64,000 nt of DNA, from NCBI RefSeq assembly GCF_004345645.1, contig NZ_SLWS01000002.1, positions 930,001 to 994,000 on the forward strand, given 5' to 3'. This document shows, one piece after another, positions 52,122 to 60,815 of this stretch (position 1 is the first letter of the stretch; each line of letters begins with the position of its first letter). The notes under the pieces were generated by a model. The model saw only the letters and a program-made list of their open reading frames with translations. It did no database searches and had not been told where the DNA came from. Origin of the DNA: Actinocrispum wychmicini (lineage in GTDB: Bacteria; Actinomycetota; Actinomycetes; Mycobacteriales; Pseudonocardiaceae). The position numbers and the translations under genes are program-made.

Positions 52122-54986
52122 CTAACGGGCGGCGGCGAGAGTGGCGAGTTCGGTCCGGTTCGCGATGCCGAGCTTGGCGTACACGTGGGACAGGTGGGTC
52201 TTGACTGTTCCCCGGCTCATGAACAGGCGTGTGCCGATCTCCGGGTTGTTCAAGCCGGCCACGGCGAGCCGGACGACCTCCAGCTCGGTCGGGGTGAGGC
52301 TGTCCCAGCCGCTGGTCGGCCGCCCACGGCTGCCCCGGGTCCGGCGCACGAACGCGACCGCGTCGTCCAGGGACATCACGAGACCGTCGACAGCGTCGAC
52401 GGCATCGGCTGGCCGCCGCGGATAACCCATTTCGCGACGGGCTTGCGTGCTGGCAGCGAGCACCCGCGTGGCATCGTCCGGCTTGGCCATCAGCGGCGCG
52501 AGGGCGTCCAGACTGTCCACGTAGAACGTGCGCAGGCCGTGTTCGACACGGATCGCCAAGGCCTGGTGGTGCAGTTCGACGGCCTGGTCCGGCGACGCCA
52601 GGAACGCCTGCTGTTCGAGCGCGTCCGCGACGATCCGGTTCATTCCGCCGCGCCGCGCCAACTCGACCGTGCGCTCCAGCACGTCCCGCGCCTCGTCGGT
52701 CCGCGCGTTCACGCGCAAAGCGCGGGCGAGCGCGGACGCGTTGAGGGCCGTGATGTACATGTCCCCCAGCCGCATGTCCCCCTGGTACCACGTCAACGCC
52801 TCGGCGACCTCGCCCCGCCAGAAGTGCAGTTCGCCCATGGCGCGAGCCATGCCCGGCACGAACGCCGAAGTCCCCGCCACCAGCCGGAGAAACGGCTCCA
52901 TCACGCGCATTCCCGCGTCGATCTCACCGGCGAAGCAGTGCGCCAGGGCCAGTTGGCTGCGGGCCATCCCGACCCGGTGGAAGTCGCCCATCGGTTCCGC
53001 CGTGGCCACCGCACGCGCCGCCCAGTCCTTGGCTTTGCCAATTTCGCCCGTGTAGAGCGCCGCCGAGGACATGAACTCGAACGCGGTCGCGGCGATCCCC
53101 CGGTCGGCCCGGCGCACCAGCCCTTCGACCGCCTCCGCCAACAGCGCCAACGCCTCGTCGTAGCGGTCACGGAGAACCAGGATGATCCCGCGCAGCACCC
53201 GGGCGCTGTCCCTCGTGTACTCGTCGCCCTGTTCGGCCCGCAGGCACAGCTCCCAGGACTCGTCGAAGTCGGCGGCCAGCCGTTCCAACGCCAACAGGCC
53301 CAGGCAGCGGGCGCGCAGCCGCTCGTCGCCCAGCTCGGTGGCGATGTCCACACCGTCCTGGGCGAACGTCTCCAGCGGTGCCGTCGTGTCCGCGACCTCG
53401 GCGATCCCGACGAGCAGCCGGACCTGCAGCGACGTCCGGTCATCCGGGGCCAGGTCGATCGCGCGGCGCAGGTACGCCATGCCTTCGTGGCCGCGCGCGT
53501 TGATGTTCCACAGCCACGCCAGTGACGCGGCCAGCCGGCGGCCACGGGTCGGGTCCGCCGCGGCCAACGCCCAGTCCAGGGCCGCGCGGACGTTGTCCCG
53601 CTCCGGTTCGACGATCGACCGCCACCGGTCCCTGTCCCGGCCGAGTTCCGGCTCGGCGGCCTCGGCCAGGTCCAGGTAATACGTGACGTGCCGGTCGCGG
53701 GTGTCGTCGGCCTCGCCCGCCTCAGCCAGCCGGGCGGACGCGTACTCCCGGATGGTCTCCAACAGCCGGAACCGGGCTTCTTCCGCGGCCACCAGCGACT
53801 TGTCCACCAGGCGCCCGATCGCGGCCAGCACGTCGTGCCCGCACACCGCGTTCGCGGCGGCCAACGTGAACGACCCGGCGAACACGGACAGCCGGCGCAA
53901 CACCACCCGGTCGGCCTCGGCCAGCAGCTCGTGACTCCAGTCCACCGACGCCGCCAGGGTCTGCTGGCGGGCCGCCGCGCCACGCGGGCCACGGACCAGC
54001 AGCGCGAACCGGTCGTCCAGGCTGGCCTCGATCTGTTGCGGCGTCAGGGTTCTCAGCCACGCGGCGGCCAGTTCGATGGCCAACGGGATGCCGTCCAGCC
54101 GCGTGCACATCGTCCGCACGACGGACGCGTCCGCGTCGAAACCCGGACGAACCGCCTCGGCTCGTTCCAGGAACAACGCGACCGCCTCGTCGTTCGCGAG
54201 CGTCGGCACCAGCCACACCGTTTCCCCAGGAATCCCGAGCGGCTCACGGCTGGTCGCCAGCACGGTCACTTCGGGGCACTCAGTTGTCAACGCGGCCGCC
54301 ACCTCGGCCGCCGCGTCCAGCACGTGCTCGCAGTTGTCCAGGCACACCAACGCTTTCCGCTCACGCAACTCCGCCGTGAGCGACCGCAACGCCCCCACTC
54401 GCGGCTCCACCAGCACGCCCACAGCGCTCGCCACGGCCTCCGCGACCTCGCCGACCACCGACGCCAACTCGACCCACCACACGCCGCCCGGCCAGCGCTG
54501 GGCGTCGTCGGCCGACACCTGCGCGGCCAGCCTGGTCTTGCCGCCGCCCCCTGGCCCGGTCAGCGTGACCAGCCCGTCGGACCGCAACAGCCGCCGGATC
54601 GCTTCCGCCTCCGCGCGCCGGCCGACAAAGCTCGTGGCCTGCACCGGCAGGTTGTTCGGCACCGCGTCCAGCGACCGCGGCTCGGCGTCACCGTCGAGCG
54701 AGTACACCCGCGCGGCCGACGCCAGGTCACGCAGCCGGTGGATGCCCAGGTCGAACAGCTCGATGTCGTGCAACTCGGCCGCGGTCTGAGCGGAGATGAG
54801 CGTCTGGCTCTCGTTGGCGATCTCACACAGCCGCAGGCACCTGCGCCGCACCGGCTCCACGGCGTCACCTGTGTGCAGGGCCATCCGCGCCCGGCTCGTG
54901 GTACGGCGCTGCGTGGCGGCGGCCAGGGCTTCACCGGCCGTGCCGAACACCGAAATGTCCGTTTCCACGCACAGGGCAGTCACCAT
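52122..54986 (-). CDS. large LuxR-family ATPase regulator with cyclase-like N-terminal remnant
   Basis: 954 residues. Residues about 1-95 resemble the end of a class III nucleotide cyclase domain (FGTAGEALAAA, RMALHTGDAVEP) but lack the metal-binding Asp residues. The NB-ARC-like ATPase follows: FVGRRAEAEAIRRLL, Walker A GPGGGGKTRLA (usually GPGGVGKT), Walker B ALVCLDNCEHV, then winged helix and TPR-like repeats. C-terminal LuxR HTH: LTPTELEVVRLAVAGLNNPEIGTRLFMSRGTVKTHL. Likely a ligand-gated activator. Target genes unknown. Confidence 0.88.
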   Translation of the reverse strand: MVTALCVETDISVFGTAGEALAAATQRRTTSRARMALHTGDAVEPVRRRCLRLCEIANESQTLISAQTAAELHDIELFDLGIHRLRDLASAARVYSLDGDAEPRSLDAVPNNLPVQATSFVGRRAEAEAIRRLLRSDGLVTLTGPGGGGKTRLAAQVSADDAQRWPGGVWWVELASVVGEVAEAVASAVGVLVEPRVGALRSLTAELRERKALVCLDNCEHVLDAAAEVAAALTTECPEVTVLATSREPLGIPGETVWLVPTLANDEAVALFLERAEAVRPGFDADASVVRTMCTRLDGIPLAIELAAAWLRTLTPQQIEASLDDRFALLVRGPRGAAARQQTLAASVDWSHELLAEADRVVLRRLSVFAGSFTLAAANAVCGHDVLAAIGRLVDKSLVAAEEARFRLLETIREYASARLAEAGEADDTRDRHVTYYLDLAEAAEPELGRDRDRWRSIVEPERDNVRAALDWALAAADPTRGRRLAASLAWLWNINARGHEGMAYLRRAIDLAPDDRTSLQVRLLVGIAEVADTTAPLETFAQDGVDIATELGDERLRARCLGLLALERLAADFDESWELCLRAEQGDEYTRDSARVLRGIILVLRDRYDEALALLAEAVEGLVRRADRGIAATAFEFMSSAALYTGEIGKAKDWAARAVATAEPMGDFHRVGMARSQLALAHCFAGEIDAGMRVMEPFLRLVAGTSAFVPGMARAMGELHFWRGEVAEALTWYQGDMRLGDMYITALNASALARALRVNARTDEARDVLERTVELARRGGMNRIVADALEQQAFLASPDQAVELHHQALAIRVEHGLRTFYVDSLDALAPLMAKPDDATRVLAASTQARREMGYPRRPADAVDAVDGLVMSLDDAVAFVRRTRGSRGRPTSGWDSLTPTELEVVRLAVAGLNNPEIGTRLFMSRGTVKTHLSHVYAKLGIANRTELATLAAAR

Positions 54987-55084
54987 AGCCAGGCAGTGTG
55001 CCAGGCATCGGCCACCTGGCCGATGTTCGGTTCTCGCAGGCCAGCGAGGCTGATGTCACTCAACCGAGACCGAAGGAGACGGAC

Positions 55085-55855
55085 ATGCTGCTCAAGGACA
55101 AGAACGCGGTGATCTACGGCGGCGCGGGCGCGATCGGCAGCTCGGCGGCACGGGCGTTCGCGGCGGAAGGCGCGCACGTGACCGTGGTCGGCCGGACCCA
55201 GGAGCGCCTGGAACCGCTGGCCAAGGAGATCGGCGGCGCGTGGGCCGTGGTCGACGCGCTCGACGCGGACGCGGTCAACGCCCACCTGGCGGATCTGGTG
55301 GCCGACCGCGGCAGCGTCGACATCTCGCTGAACCTGGTGTCCCGCGGCGACGTGCAGGGCATCCCGCTGCTCCAGATGTCCACTTCGGACTTCATCGCCC
55401 CGGTGACAGCCGGCCTGACCAGCAACTTCATCACCGCGCAGGCCGCCGGCCGGCACATGGTCGAGCAGGGCTCCGGCGTGATCCTGGCGCTGGACAGCGG
55501 GTCCGCCCAAGGCAGCCCGATGATGGGCGGCACCGGCCCGGCGGACGCGGCGATCGACACGTTCGTCCGCAACCTGGCCACCGAGATCGGCCCGCAGGGT
55601 GTCCGTGTGCTCGGCGTGTGGACGGCCGGGGTGCCGGACACGTTCGCGCCGGAGTTCGCGGGGACGAACCCGACCCGCGACGCCACCGGTATGGGCCCAG
55701 AGGACCTCGAACGGATCATCAGCCAGCTGACCATGCTCCGCCGCGCCCCGCGCCTGGCTGACGTGGTGTCAACACTGACGTTTCTCGCGTCCGACCGGGC
55801 CGGCTCCATCACCGGCACGTTCGTCAACGTCACCAGCGGAATCTTCGCCAGCTGA
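55085..55855 (+). CDS. SDR-fold protein lacking the usual catalytic Tyr-Lys
   Basis: 256 residues from ATG at 55085 (AAGGAG upstream). The cofactor loop YGGAGAIGSSAARAF is present, and NLVSRGD and VILALDSGSAQG match the central SDR strands (Ser near 138). Where YxxxK is expected the sequence reads TGPADAAI (150-157), so neither Tyr nor Lys is present. It may bind NAD(P) without classical dehydrogenase activity, like some NmrA/atypical SDRs. Divergent from the LuxR ATPase gene, about 100 bp apart. Confidence 0.85.
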   Translation: MLLKDKNAVIYGGAGAIGSSAARAFAAEGAHVTVVGRTQERLEPLAKEIGGAWAVVDALDADAVNAHLADLVADRGSVDISLNLVSRGDVQGIPLLQMSTSDFIAPVTAGLTSNFITAQAAGRHMVEQGSGVILALDSGSAQGSPMMGGTGPADAAIDTFVRNLATEIGPQGVRVLGVWTAGVPDTFAPEFAGTNPTRDATGMGPEDLERIISQLTMLRRAPRLADVVSTLTFLASDRAGSITGTFVNVTSGIFAS

Positions 55856-55926
55856 CGTGACAGAGCCCGATTCGGGGGTACCACTACCATGTGCGGTGTC
55901 GGGTGCCCAACGAATCGAGCTCTGCC

Positions 55927-56100
55927 ATGTCCGTCAAGGCGATCGTCCACTTTGTACTGCTGCTGGTCCGGACCAGGCGCGTACCACCGAGATCGATCGC
56001 CACGACGTCGGAGACGTGCCAGGACTGCGCACGTAGATGGCAGGCCAGCGGCTACGACCCGACCGCGCGCTGTCCCCGGCATCTAGGGATGGATCCGTAG
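55927..56100 (+). CDS. possible small protein with Cys pairs (57 aa)
   Basis: From ATG at 55927: a hydrophobic start (MSVKAIVHFVLLLV), a basic middle and a CQDC...C tail (TSETCQDCARRWQASGY, then a third Cys in ARCPRH). Codon bias is weaker than in confirmed genes. The 3' end overlaps the convergent NACHT gene by 18 bp. May be real or chance. Confidence 0.35.
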   Translation: MSVKAIVHFVLLLVRTRRVPPRSIATTSETCQDCARRWQASGYDPTARCPRHLGMDP

Positions 56101-59100
56101 CTCGGCTTCGGCGTCCTCACCCAGCGCGTCGAAGGCCGCGTCGACGTTTTTTACACCGTAAAGTTCGAGCACGTCCAGCGACCACACCAGCGGGCGCAGG
56201 CGTTCCAGGTCGACAGCCGGTTCGTTGACGTGCAGCACGAGGTGCCGCAGCCGGGGCAGCTCGGCCAGGGCCTCCACCTCGGGTTCGCGGGGCACGCCGT
56301 TGGCGGTGACCTGCTCCAGCGTGGGCCAGCGGTCGACGCCCAGCAGGGAACGCTGCTCGGCCCGGTTGGTGATCTCCAGCTCGACCAGGGGCAGGTCGTC
56401 CGGCAGCGGGTGCAGGCCGGCGGCCAGCCGCGGGTGCTGGATGGACAGGGCGGTGAGCCGGGCGCCGGCCAGGGTGGCCAGGTCGATGAGCGCGCGGTTG
56501 GTGGTGCGCGCGATCGGGTGCAGGGCGAGCCGGTCGACGGCGCACTTGGCCAGCGCGGACACGTCCTGCAGGGCGCTGAAGCCGGACACCCGCAGGCTGC
56601 GCAGGTTGCGGCAGCGGATCAGCGGGGCCAGGTGGTGGATGGTCTCGTTGGCCACGATGTCCAGGCTGCGCAGGTCGGCCAGGTCCGCCAGCGGGTAGAG
56701 CCCGGCACGGGTGTCGGCGAGCGGCAGGTTGCCGATCAGTTTCAACGCCGTCAGCGAGGTCAGGTGCTTGAGCCGGGGCAGCAGGCCCCAGCGGCGGACC
56801 TCCAGCACCCGGTCGCCGAAGTCCACTTGGGACAGCAGGAACCGGGCATACTGCTCGTCGAAGTCGAACTCCCGCCAGCCACGCAGCAACTCGTCGACCA
56901 CAGTGGACTGATGCATGGCGGTGAACGGGCGGATCTTCTCCCACGCCTCCTCGCCGCCGATCATCGCCAGGGTGCGGATGACGAACGCGGCCAGCGCGTC
57001 CTTCTCCGGCCCCAGCTCGTCCGGGCCGGGCAGCAGGTCAAGCACGAACGGGCCGGCCTTGGCCAGCATCTCGGCGTTGTGGAAGCTGGCCGGCGGGATC
57101 AGGCCGTGCGCGGCGTTCTGCACCTGGATGCGCACCTGGTCCGGGTAGACCACGTCGGCGTAGCCCAGGCAGGCCGCGGCGACCAGCACCAGCCGGTCGG
57201 TGACGTTCTGGTCCTTCTCCGACACAGCCCGCCGCAGCAGGCGTTGCAGCAGGTCGGCGACCTCGCGTTCACGGGCCTGCGCGGCGGCCATGAAGACCAC
57301 CTCGTACCAGGAGTCCTTGTGCGCGTTCTCGACCAGGGTCTCCAGCTCACCGGCCTTGACCATGTCGGCCGCGGCCAGGTAGTCCCGGAACGTCCGGTGC
57401 ACGAACTGGACCTTCTGCTCGGCCGGGTACTCCCGCAACAACCCGGTACGCACCAGCATGTGCTGTAACAGTTTCGCCGGTTCCAGGCCGTGCGACCGCA
57501 GCCCGTGCATGGCGCGTTCGAGCCGGCGCTGCGCGTCGGTGTGCGAGACCATCAGCTCCGAGCCGCGGACCATCGGCGCGGCGAACCGCTCCAGCAGGAT
57601 CAGCTGCTCGGCCTTGGTCATCCGCAGCTCCTCCTCGACCGCGACGCTGTGGTGGCCGTCGGACGAGCTGAGTTTGATGTCGTCCCACCGCCCCAGCAAC
57701 AGATCCAGCGACTGGTCGAGGAGTTCCCGGCGGGTCCGCGGCAGGTACTGGTTGTTCTGCCGGTACAACGCGCACAGCAACGCCGCCAGCAACGGGCTGG
57801 CCACCAGCGACCGCAGGTTCGGCCGGGTGGCCAGGTTCTCCCGCAGGCTGCTTTCGCACTCGCCCAGCCACTCCTGCTGCGCCTGGTCGGCCTCCTGGTC
57901 CCGCGCGGCCGCGTACCAACACTGGATCACCCGGGCCAACCCGCTGGTGGACAACGACAACAGCTCGAACCGGATCAGCCCGACCCGGCCGGCCTGGTCC
58001 AGGAACCAGGTGTCGTCCACGGCCGACGGCCGGGTGCTCACCACGTACCGCGCCTCCGGGTACGTCCGCACGAACCGCTCCAGCCACCGCATCACTTCGT
58101 TGCGCCGGTCGACCACCAGCTCGTCCAACCCATCCACCAACAACATCGCGCGACCACTGGTGAACAGCTCGTCCGCCCAGTCGGACAGCTTGTCCCCGGT
58201 CAGCGTCGGCGCGACCGCCGCCAGCAGGTTCCCCGGCCGCTGCGGCATGACCGGATCGGGGAAGTACCGCAGCGACACGTAGAACGGCACCACACCCCGC
58301 CACGGGCCTTCACTGTCATGTGTGCTGGCCGCGACATGCGCCAGCCACCGCAGGAACGTGGTCTTCCCCGCCCCCGCGCCGCCCAGCAGCAACACCCGCC
58401 GCGCCTGCGCGATCGCGTTGCCCGGGTCGGTGCCCGTGCCGGTCAGCTCGGCCTGTTCGCCCGCGGTCAACCGGCGGGTGATCGGCGGCATCACGTAGAA
58501 CTCGTCGAACGACGACCCGACCGGCATGCCTGAGCGACCCACCTGGAACAGCTCGAACGTGGCGTTCTCAGCCGCCACCAGATTCAGGTAGCGGCGTTCG
58601 AAATCCCGGACCCCATCGGCTGGTCGGATCGGCGGATAAGGATCGTCCGGCCGGCAGATCCACGCGTAGGTGTCGGTTTCCTTGACGACCGCATGGACCT
58701 GACGGAAAGAAGCGAGGTCACACGGCGGGCTGTGCCGCATCACGTCGTCATAGAAATACGACGACGAGATGACCGCCAGCAGCCCCTTCGAATCCGCGAG
58801 CGCGGTCTTGAGCTGTGGGGCTTCCACCAATCGGAACGTCAGGTTGACCGCGGTGCCGGACACGCCGTTCTCGTCCTCGGTGACGTCCCCCGCGTTCAGC
58901 GCCATCCGCAACCGGATCCGCTCTTCGTCCGGGTGCCGGCTGTTGTGCACCCGCAACGCCTCCACCAGCGCGCCCGGCAGGAGTTCGGCGAACAACGACT
59001 TGGGCAGGTCCGGCGGGGCGAGGATCAGCACACCGTCGCCGCGGTCCTCGTGCCGGCATTTCGACCACTCGATGTCGGCCTTTTCGAAAGCGCTTACCAG

Positions 59101-59241
59101 GGCGCGGTAGAGCCCGTCCCGGACGGCCACCTGATGTCGATTGTTCCTGTTCGGCGCCCCGAAACCCTCGACGTCCACGACCACTATGGTTCTGTGTAAG
59201 GCCAGCCGCTTTCGGTCCTCTTTCGGTTCCTGCTCTGCCAT
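56083..59241 (-). CDS. nucleotide-cyclase-like / NACHT / leucine-rich-repeat protein
   Basis: 1052 residues from ATG at 59241 (GAGAGG upstream). Residues about 17-200 resemble a class III cyclase domain: VVVDVEGFG with Asp23, HEDRGDGVLIL with Glu65 and Asp69, and VNLTFRLVE with Asn133 and Arg137 at the right spacing. The NACHT ATPase follows: Walker A GGAGAGKTTFLRW (287-299), Walker B LLVDGLDEL (366-374), then a helical region to about 830. The C-terminus is leucine-rich repeats (LTSLTALKLIGNLPL, LADLRSLDIVAN). This is the plan of an NLR-like sensor: LRR recognition, NACHT switch, cyclase effector. Bacterial NACHT proteins can defend against phage; for this one that is inference. Confidence 0.88.
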   Translation of the reverse strand: MAEQEPKEDRKRLALHRTIVVVDVEGFGAPNRNNRHQVAVRDGLYRALVSAFEKADIEWSKCRHEDRGDGVLILAPPDLPKSLFAELLPGALVEALRVHNSRHPDEERIRLRMALNAGDVTEDENGVSGTAVNLTFRLVEAPQLKTALADSKGLLAVISSSYFYDDVMRHSPPCDLASFRQVHAVVKETDTYAWICRPDDPYPPIRPADGVRDFERRYLNLVAAENATFELFQVGRSGMPVGSSFDEFYVMPPITRRLTAGEQAELTGTGTDPGNAIAQARRVLLLGGAGAGKTTFLRWLAHVAASTHDSEGPWRGVVPFYVSLRYFPDPVMPQRPGNLLAAVAPTLTGDKLSDWADELFTSGRAMLLVDGLDELVVDRRNEVMRWLERFVRTYPEARYVVSTRPSAVDDTWFLDQAGRVGLIRFELLSLSTSGLARVIQCWYAAARDQEADQAQQEWLGECESSLRENLATRPNLRSLVASPLLAALLCALYRQNNQYLPRTRRELLDQSLDLLLGRWDDIKLSSSDGHHSVAVEEELRMTKAEQLILLERFAAPMVRGSELMVSHTDAQRRLERAMHGLRSHGLEPAKLLQHMLVRTGLLREYPAEQKVQFVHRTFRDYLAAADMVKAGELETLVENAHKDSWYEVVFMAAAQAREREVADLLQRLLRRAVSEKDQNVTDRLVLVAAACLGYADVVYPDQVRIQVQNAAHGLIPPASFHNAEMLAKAGPFVLDLLPGPDELGPEKDALAAFVIRTLAMIGGEEAWEKIRPFTAMHQSTVVDELLRGWREFDFDEQYARFLLSQVDFGDRVLEVRRWGLLPRLKHLTSLTALKLIGNLPLADTRAGLYPLADLADLRSLDIVANETIHHLAPLIRCRNLRSLRVSGFSALQDVSALAKCAVDRLALHPIARTTNRALIDLATLAGARLTALSIQHPRLAAGLHPLPDDLPLVELEITNRAEQRSLLGVDRWPTLEQVTANGVPREPEVEALAELPRLRHLVLHVNEPAVDLERLRPLVWSLDVLELYGVKNVDAAFDALGEDAEAELRIHP

Positions 59242-59304
59242 CAGACCTCTCTCCCGAGGTCAGCATCTCACGAGAAGGTCACCCGGTGCGACCACCACGT
59301 CCGG

Positions 59305-59346
59305 ACCGGTCCAGTGCGCCGTCCACTGTGGACGCACTGGACCGGT
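59305..59346 (-). terminator. strong hairpin terminator after the DHFR-family gene
   Basis: Perfect 14-bp arms ACCGGTCCAGTGCG / CGCACTGGACCGGT enclose a smaller TCCAC-T-GTGGA palindrome. It starts 16 bp past the reductase stop and 64 bp before the NACHT gene, insulating the two. Confidence 0.85.
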
Positions 59347-59361
59347 ACCGCCAGGCCACGG

Positions 59362-59910
59362 TCAGGCCGGCGAGTAGCTCAGGATGACCATCCCGGTCCG
59401 GTGGGTCTCCACCCCGCCCAGCGTGAACCTGGTCTGCGGGAGGTCGCGGTACAGCAGGTCGCTCGGTGCCGCCTTGCCGCTGAGCACCGGGTGCAGCCAG
59501 ATCCGGACCTCGTCGACCAGGCCGTTGGCCAGCATCAGCCGGGTGACTGAGCCGAACCCGTACTGCAGGATGTCCCGCTCGGTGTCCGCCTTGATCCGGC
59601 GGATCTGCTCGACGACGTCGTCGCCGTTGATCACCGACGTGTTCGTCCACTCGGGATCCTGGAGGGTGGACGACACGACGTACTTGCGGATGCCGTTCAT
59701 CCGGTCGGCGAACTCGTCCCCGGCCTGCGCGGACCAGGCGGGGAAGAACCCGTCGTAGGTCGCGCGGCCCATGATCAGCGCGTCGCTGCCGTACAGCTGC
59801 GCCTGCGCGGCGGCGAGGGACTCGTCCCCGAGGTAGTCGAAGTGCCAGTCCTGCATGTTGGTGATGTCGCCGTCGAGGGTCATGTACGTGGTGTTGACGA
59901 TCCGGCCCAT
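59362..59910 (-). CDS. dihydrofolate reductase / RibD C-terminal family reductase
   Basis: 182 residues from ATG at 59910 (AAGGAG upstream). GRIVNTTYMTLDGDI, YGSDALIMGRATYDGFFPAW, KYVVSSTLQDPEWTNT, ILQYGFGSVTRLMLANGLVDEVRIWLHPVLSGK are the DHFR/RibD-C signatures. These actinomycete proteins are not the folate DHFR but NADPH or F420-type reductases of unknown substrate. A Crp-like box lies 79 bp upstream. Confidence 0.9.
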   Translation of the reverse strand: MGRIVNTTYMTLDGDITNMQDWHFDYLGDESLAAAQAQLYGSDALIMGRATYDGFFPAWSAQAGDEFADRMNGIRKYVVSSTLQDPEWTNTSVINGDDVVEQIRRIKADTERDILQYGFGSVTRLMLANGLVDEVRIWLHPVLSGKAAPSDLLYRDLPQTRFTLGGVETHRTGMVILSYSPA

Positions 59911-59988
59911 TGCGGTGCTCCTTCGGGTTCGTGGTTGCGCTCGCCTACGCGTCGAACACCGCCGGGTCGGATCGACAAAACCAGCACA

Positions 59989-60004
59989 TGTGACGGCCGT
60001 CACA
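59989..60004. promoter_or_regulatory. Crp/GlxR-type binding site
   Basis: TGTGACGGCCGTCACA, a perfect 16-bp palindrome with both TGTGA and TCACA half sites, overlaps the stop codon of the ECF gene and lies 79 bp upstream of the DHFR-family start. Confidence 0.65.
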
Positions 60005-60437
60005 CCGCCTGGGGCTGGGTCGCCGTTCTCATCCGCGACAGCGCCCGGTGCTGGGTCACCCGGACGACGGCGACCGGGTAGCCCATGGCCTCCGCGGTCT
60101 GCTCGGCCGTCAGCCCGACCGCGACCCGCAGCACCAGGATCTCCCGCTGGTCCCACGGCAGCTCCTCCAGCAGCCACGGCACCAGCGCGTCCGAGCCGAT
60201 CCGGGCGGTCGAGTCGACCAGCGCCTCGTCGACCATGGCCACCGCGATCCCGTAGACCAGGGCAAGCAGGGGCTTGCGGTTGACAGGCAACGCCCGCAGC
60301 ACCGCCTGGAGGATGTTGGTCGCGACCGCGTCGGCGATGCCGAACGACCGCCGCCGCCGGCCGATCCGCGCCCGGCAGTAACGGACGATCACCGGACGTG
60401 TCTGGCTGAGAACCTGGTCGAGATCCATCTTGGCCAT
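60000..60437 (-). CDS. small ECF-type sigma factor, ShbA-like
   Basis: 145 residues from ATG at 60437 (GGGAG upstream). VIVRYCRARIGRRRRSFGIADAVATNILQAVLRALP resembles region 2 of the ShbA family, and LPWDQREILVLRVAVGLTAEQTAEAMGYPVAVVRVTQHRALSRMR is region 4. It is shorter than usual and the region-2 helix that normally reads DDVAQEV is ADAVATN, so its -10 recognition may differ. Target promoters unknown. Confidence 0.78.
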   Translation of the reverse strand: MAKMDLDQVLSQTRPVIVRYCRARIGRRRRSFGIADAVATNILQAVLRALPVNRKPLLALVYGIAVAMVDEALVDSTARIGSDALVPWLLEELPWDQREILVLRVAVGLTAEQTAEAMGYPVAVVRVTQHRALSRMRTATQPQAV

Positions 60438-60815
60438 GTCGTCTCCCGCGAGTCTCCCTGAGTGACAGCGAAGGGACTCGCGACTCACGACGCGGTGACG
60501 CCGGTTTTTCGGAGTTTTGCTAAGGAAAATCCAACTGCTACGTACCGTGTGCAGTCGAATCCTTACCGTCCAAGGACTTCGACGACGGCCAGCCTGTCGT
60601 CGTCAGGGACGTACCGGCCCAAGCCAGCCAAGCCTGGAAAACATGTTGCCCGTGGCCCGGTAGTTGACCCATTGTGACGCGCATGGGTCGGTAAGTGGCT
60701 TCCTGCACGCGACGTGATGTGCGACGTCGCGCCAGCCGGCATGCCCGTTTTCGGGCGCTGGCCGTACGCCACTGATCCCGGAGGCGACGCCTCCCCGTAA
60801 ACCTTGGAATTCGCC
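60438..60815. other. 378-bp intergenic region
   Basis: No gene seen. It holds an inverted repeat GACCCAT-N10-ATGGGTC (60666-60689) that could be an operator for the DUF1062 gene, and an A/T-richer patch near 60505-60535. Confidence 0.45.
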
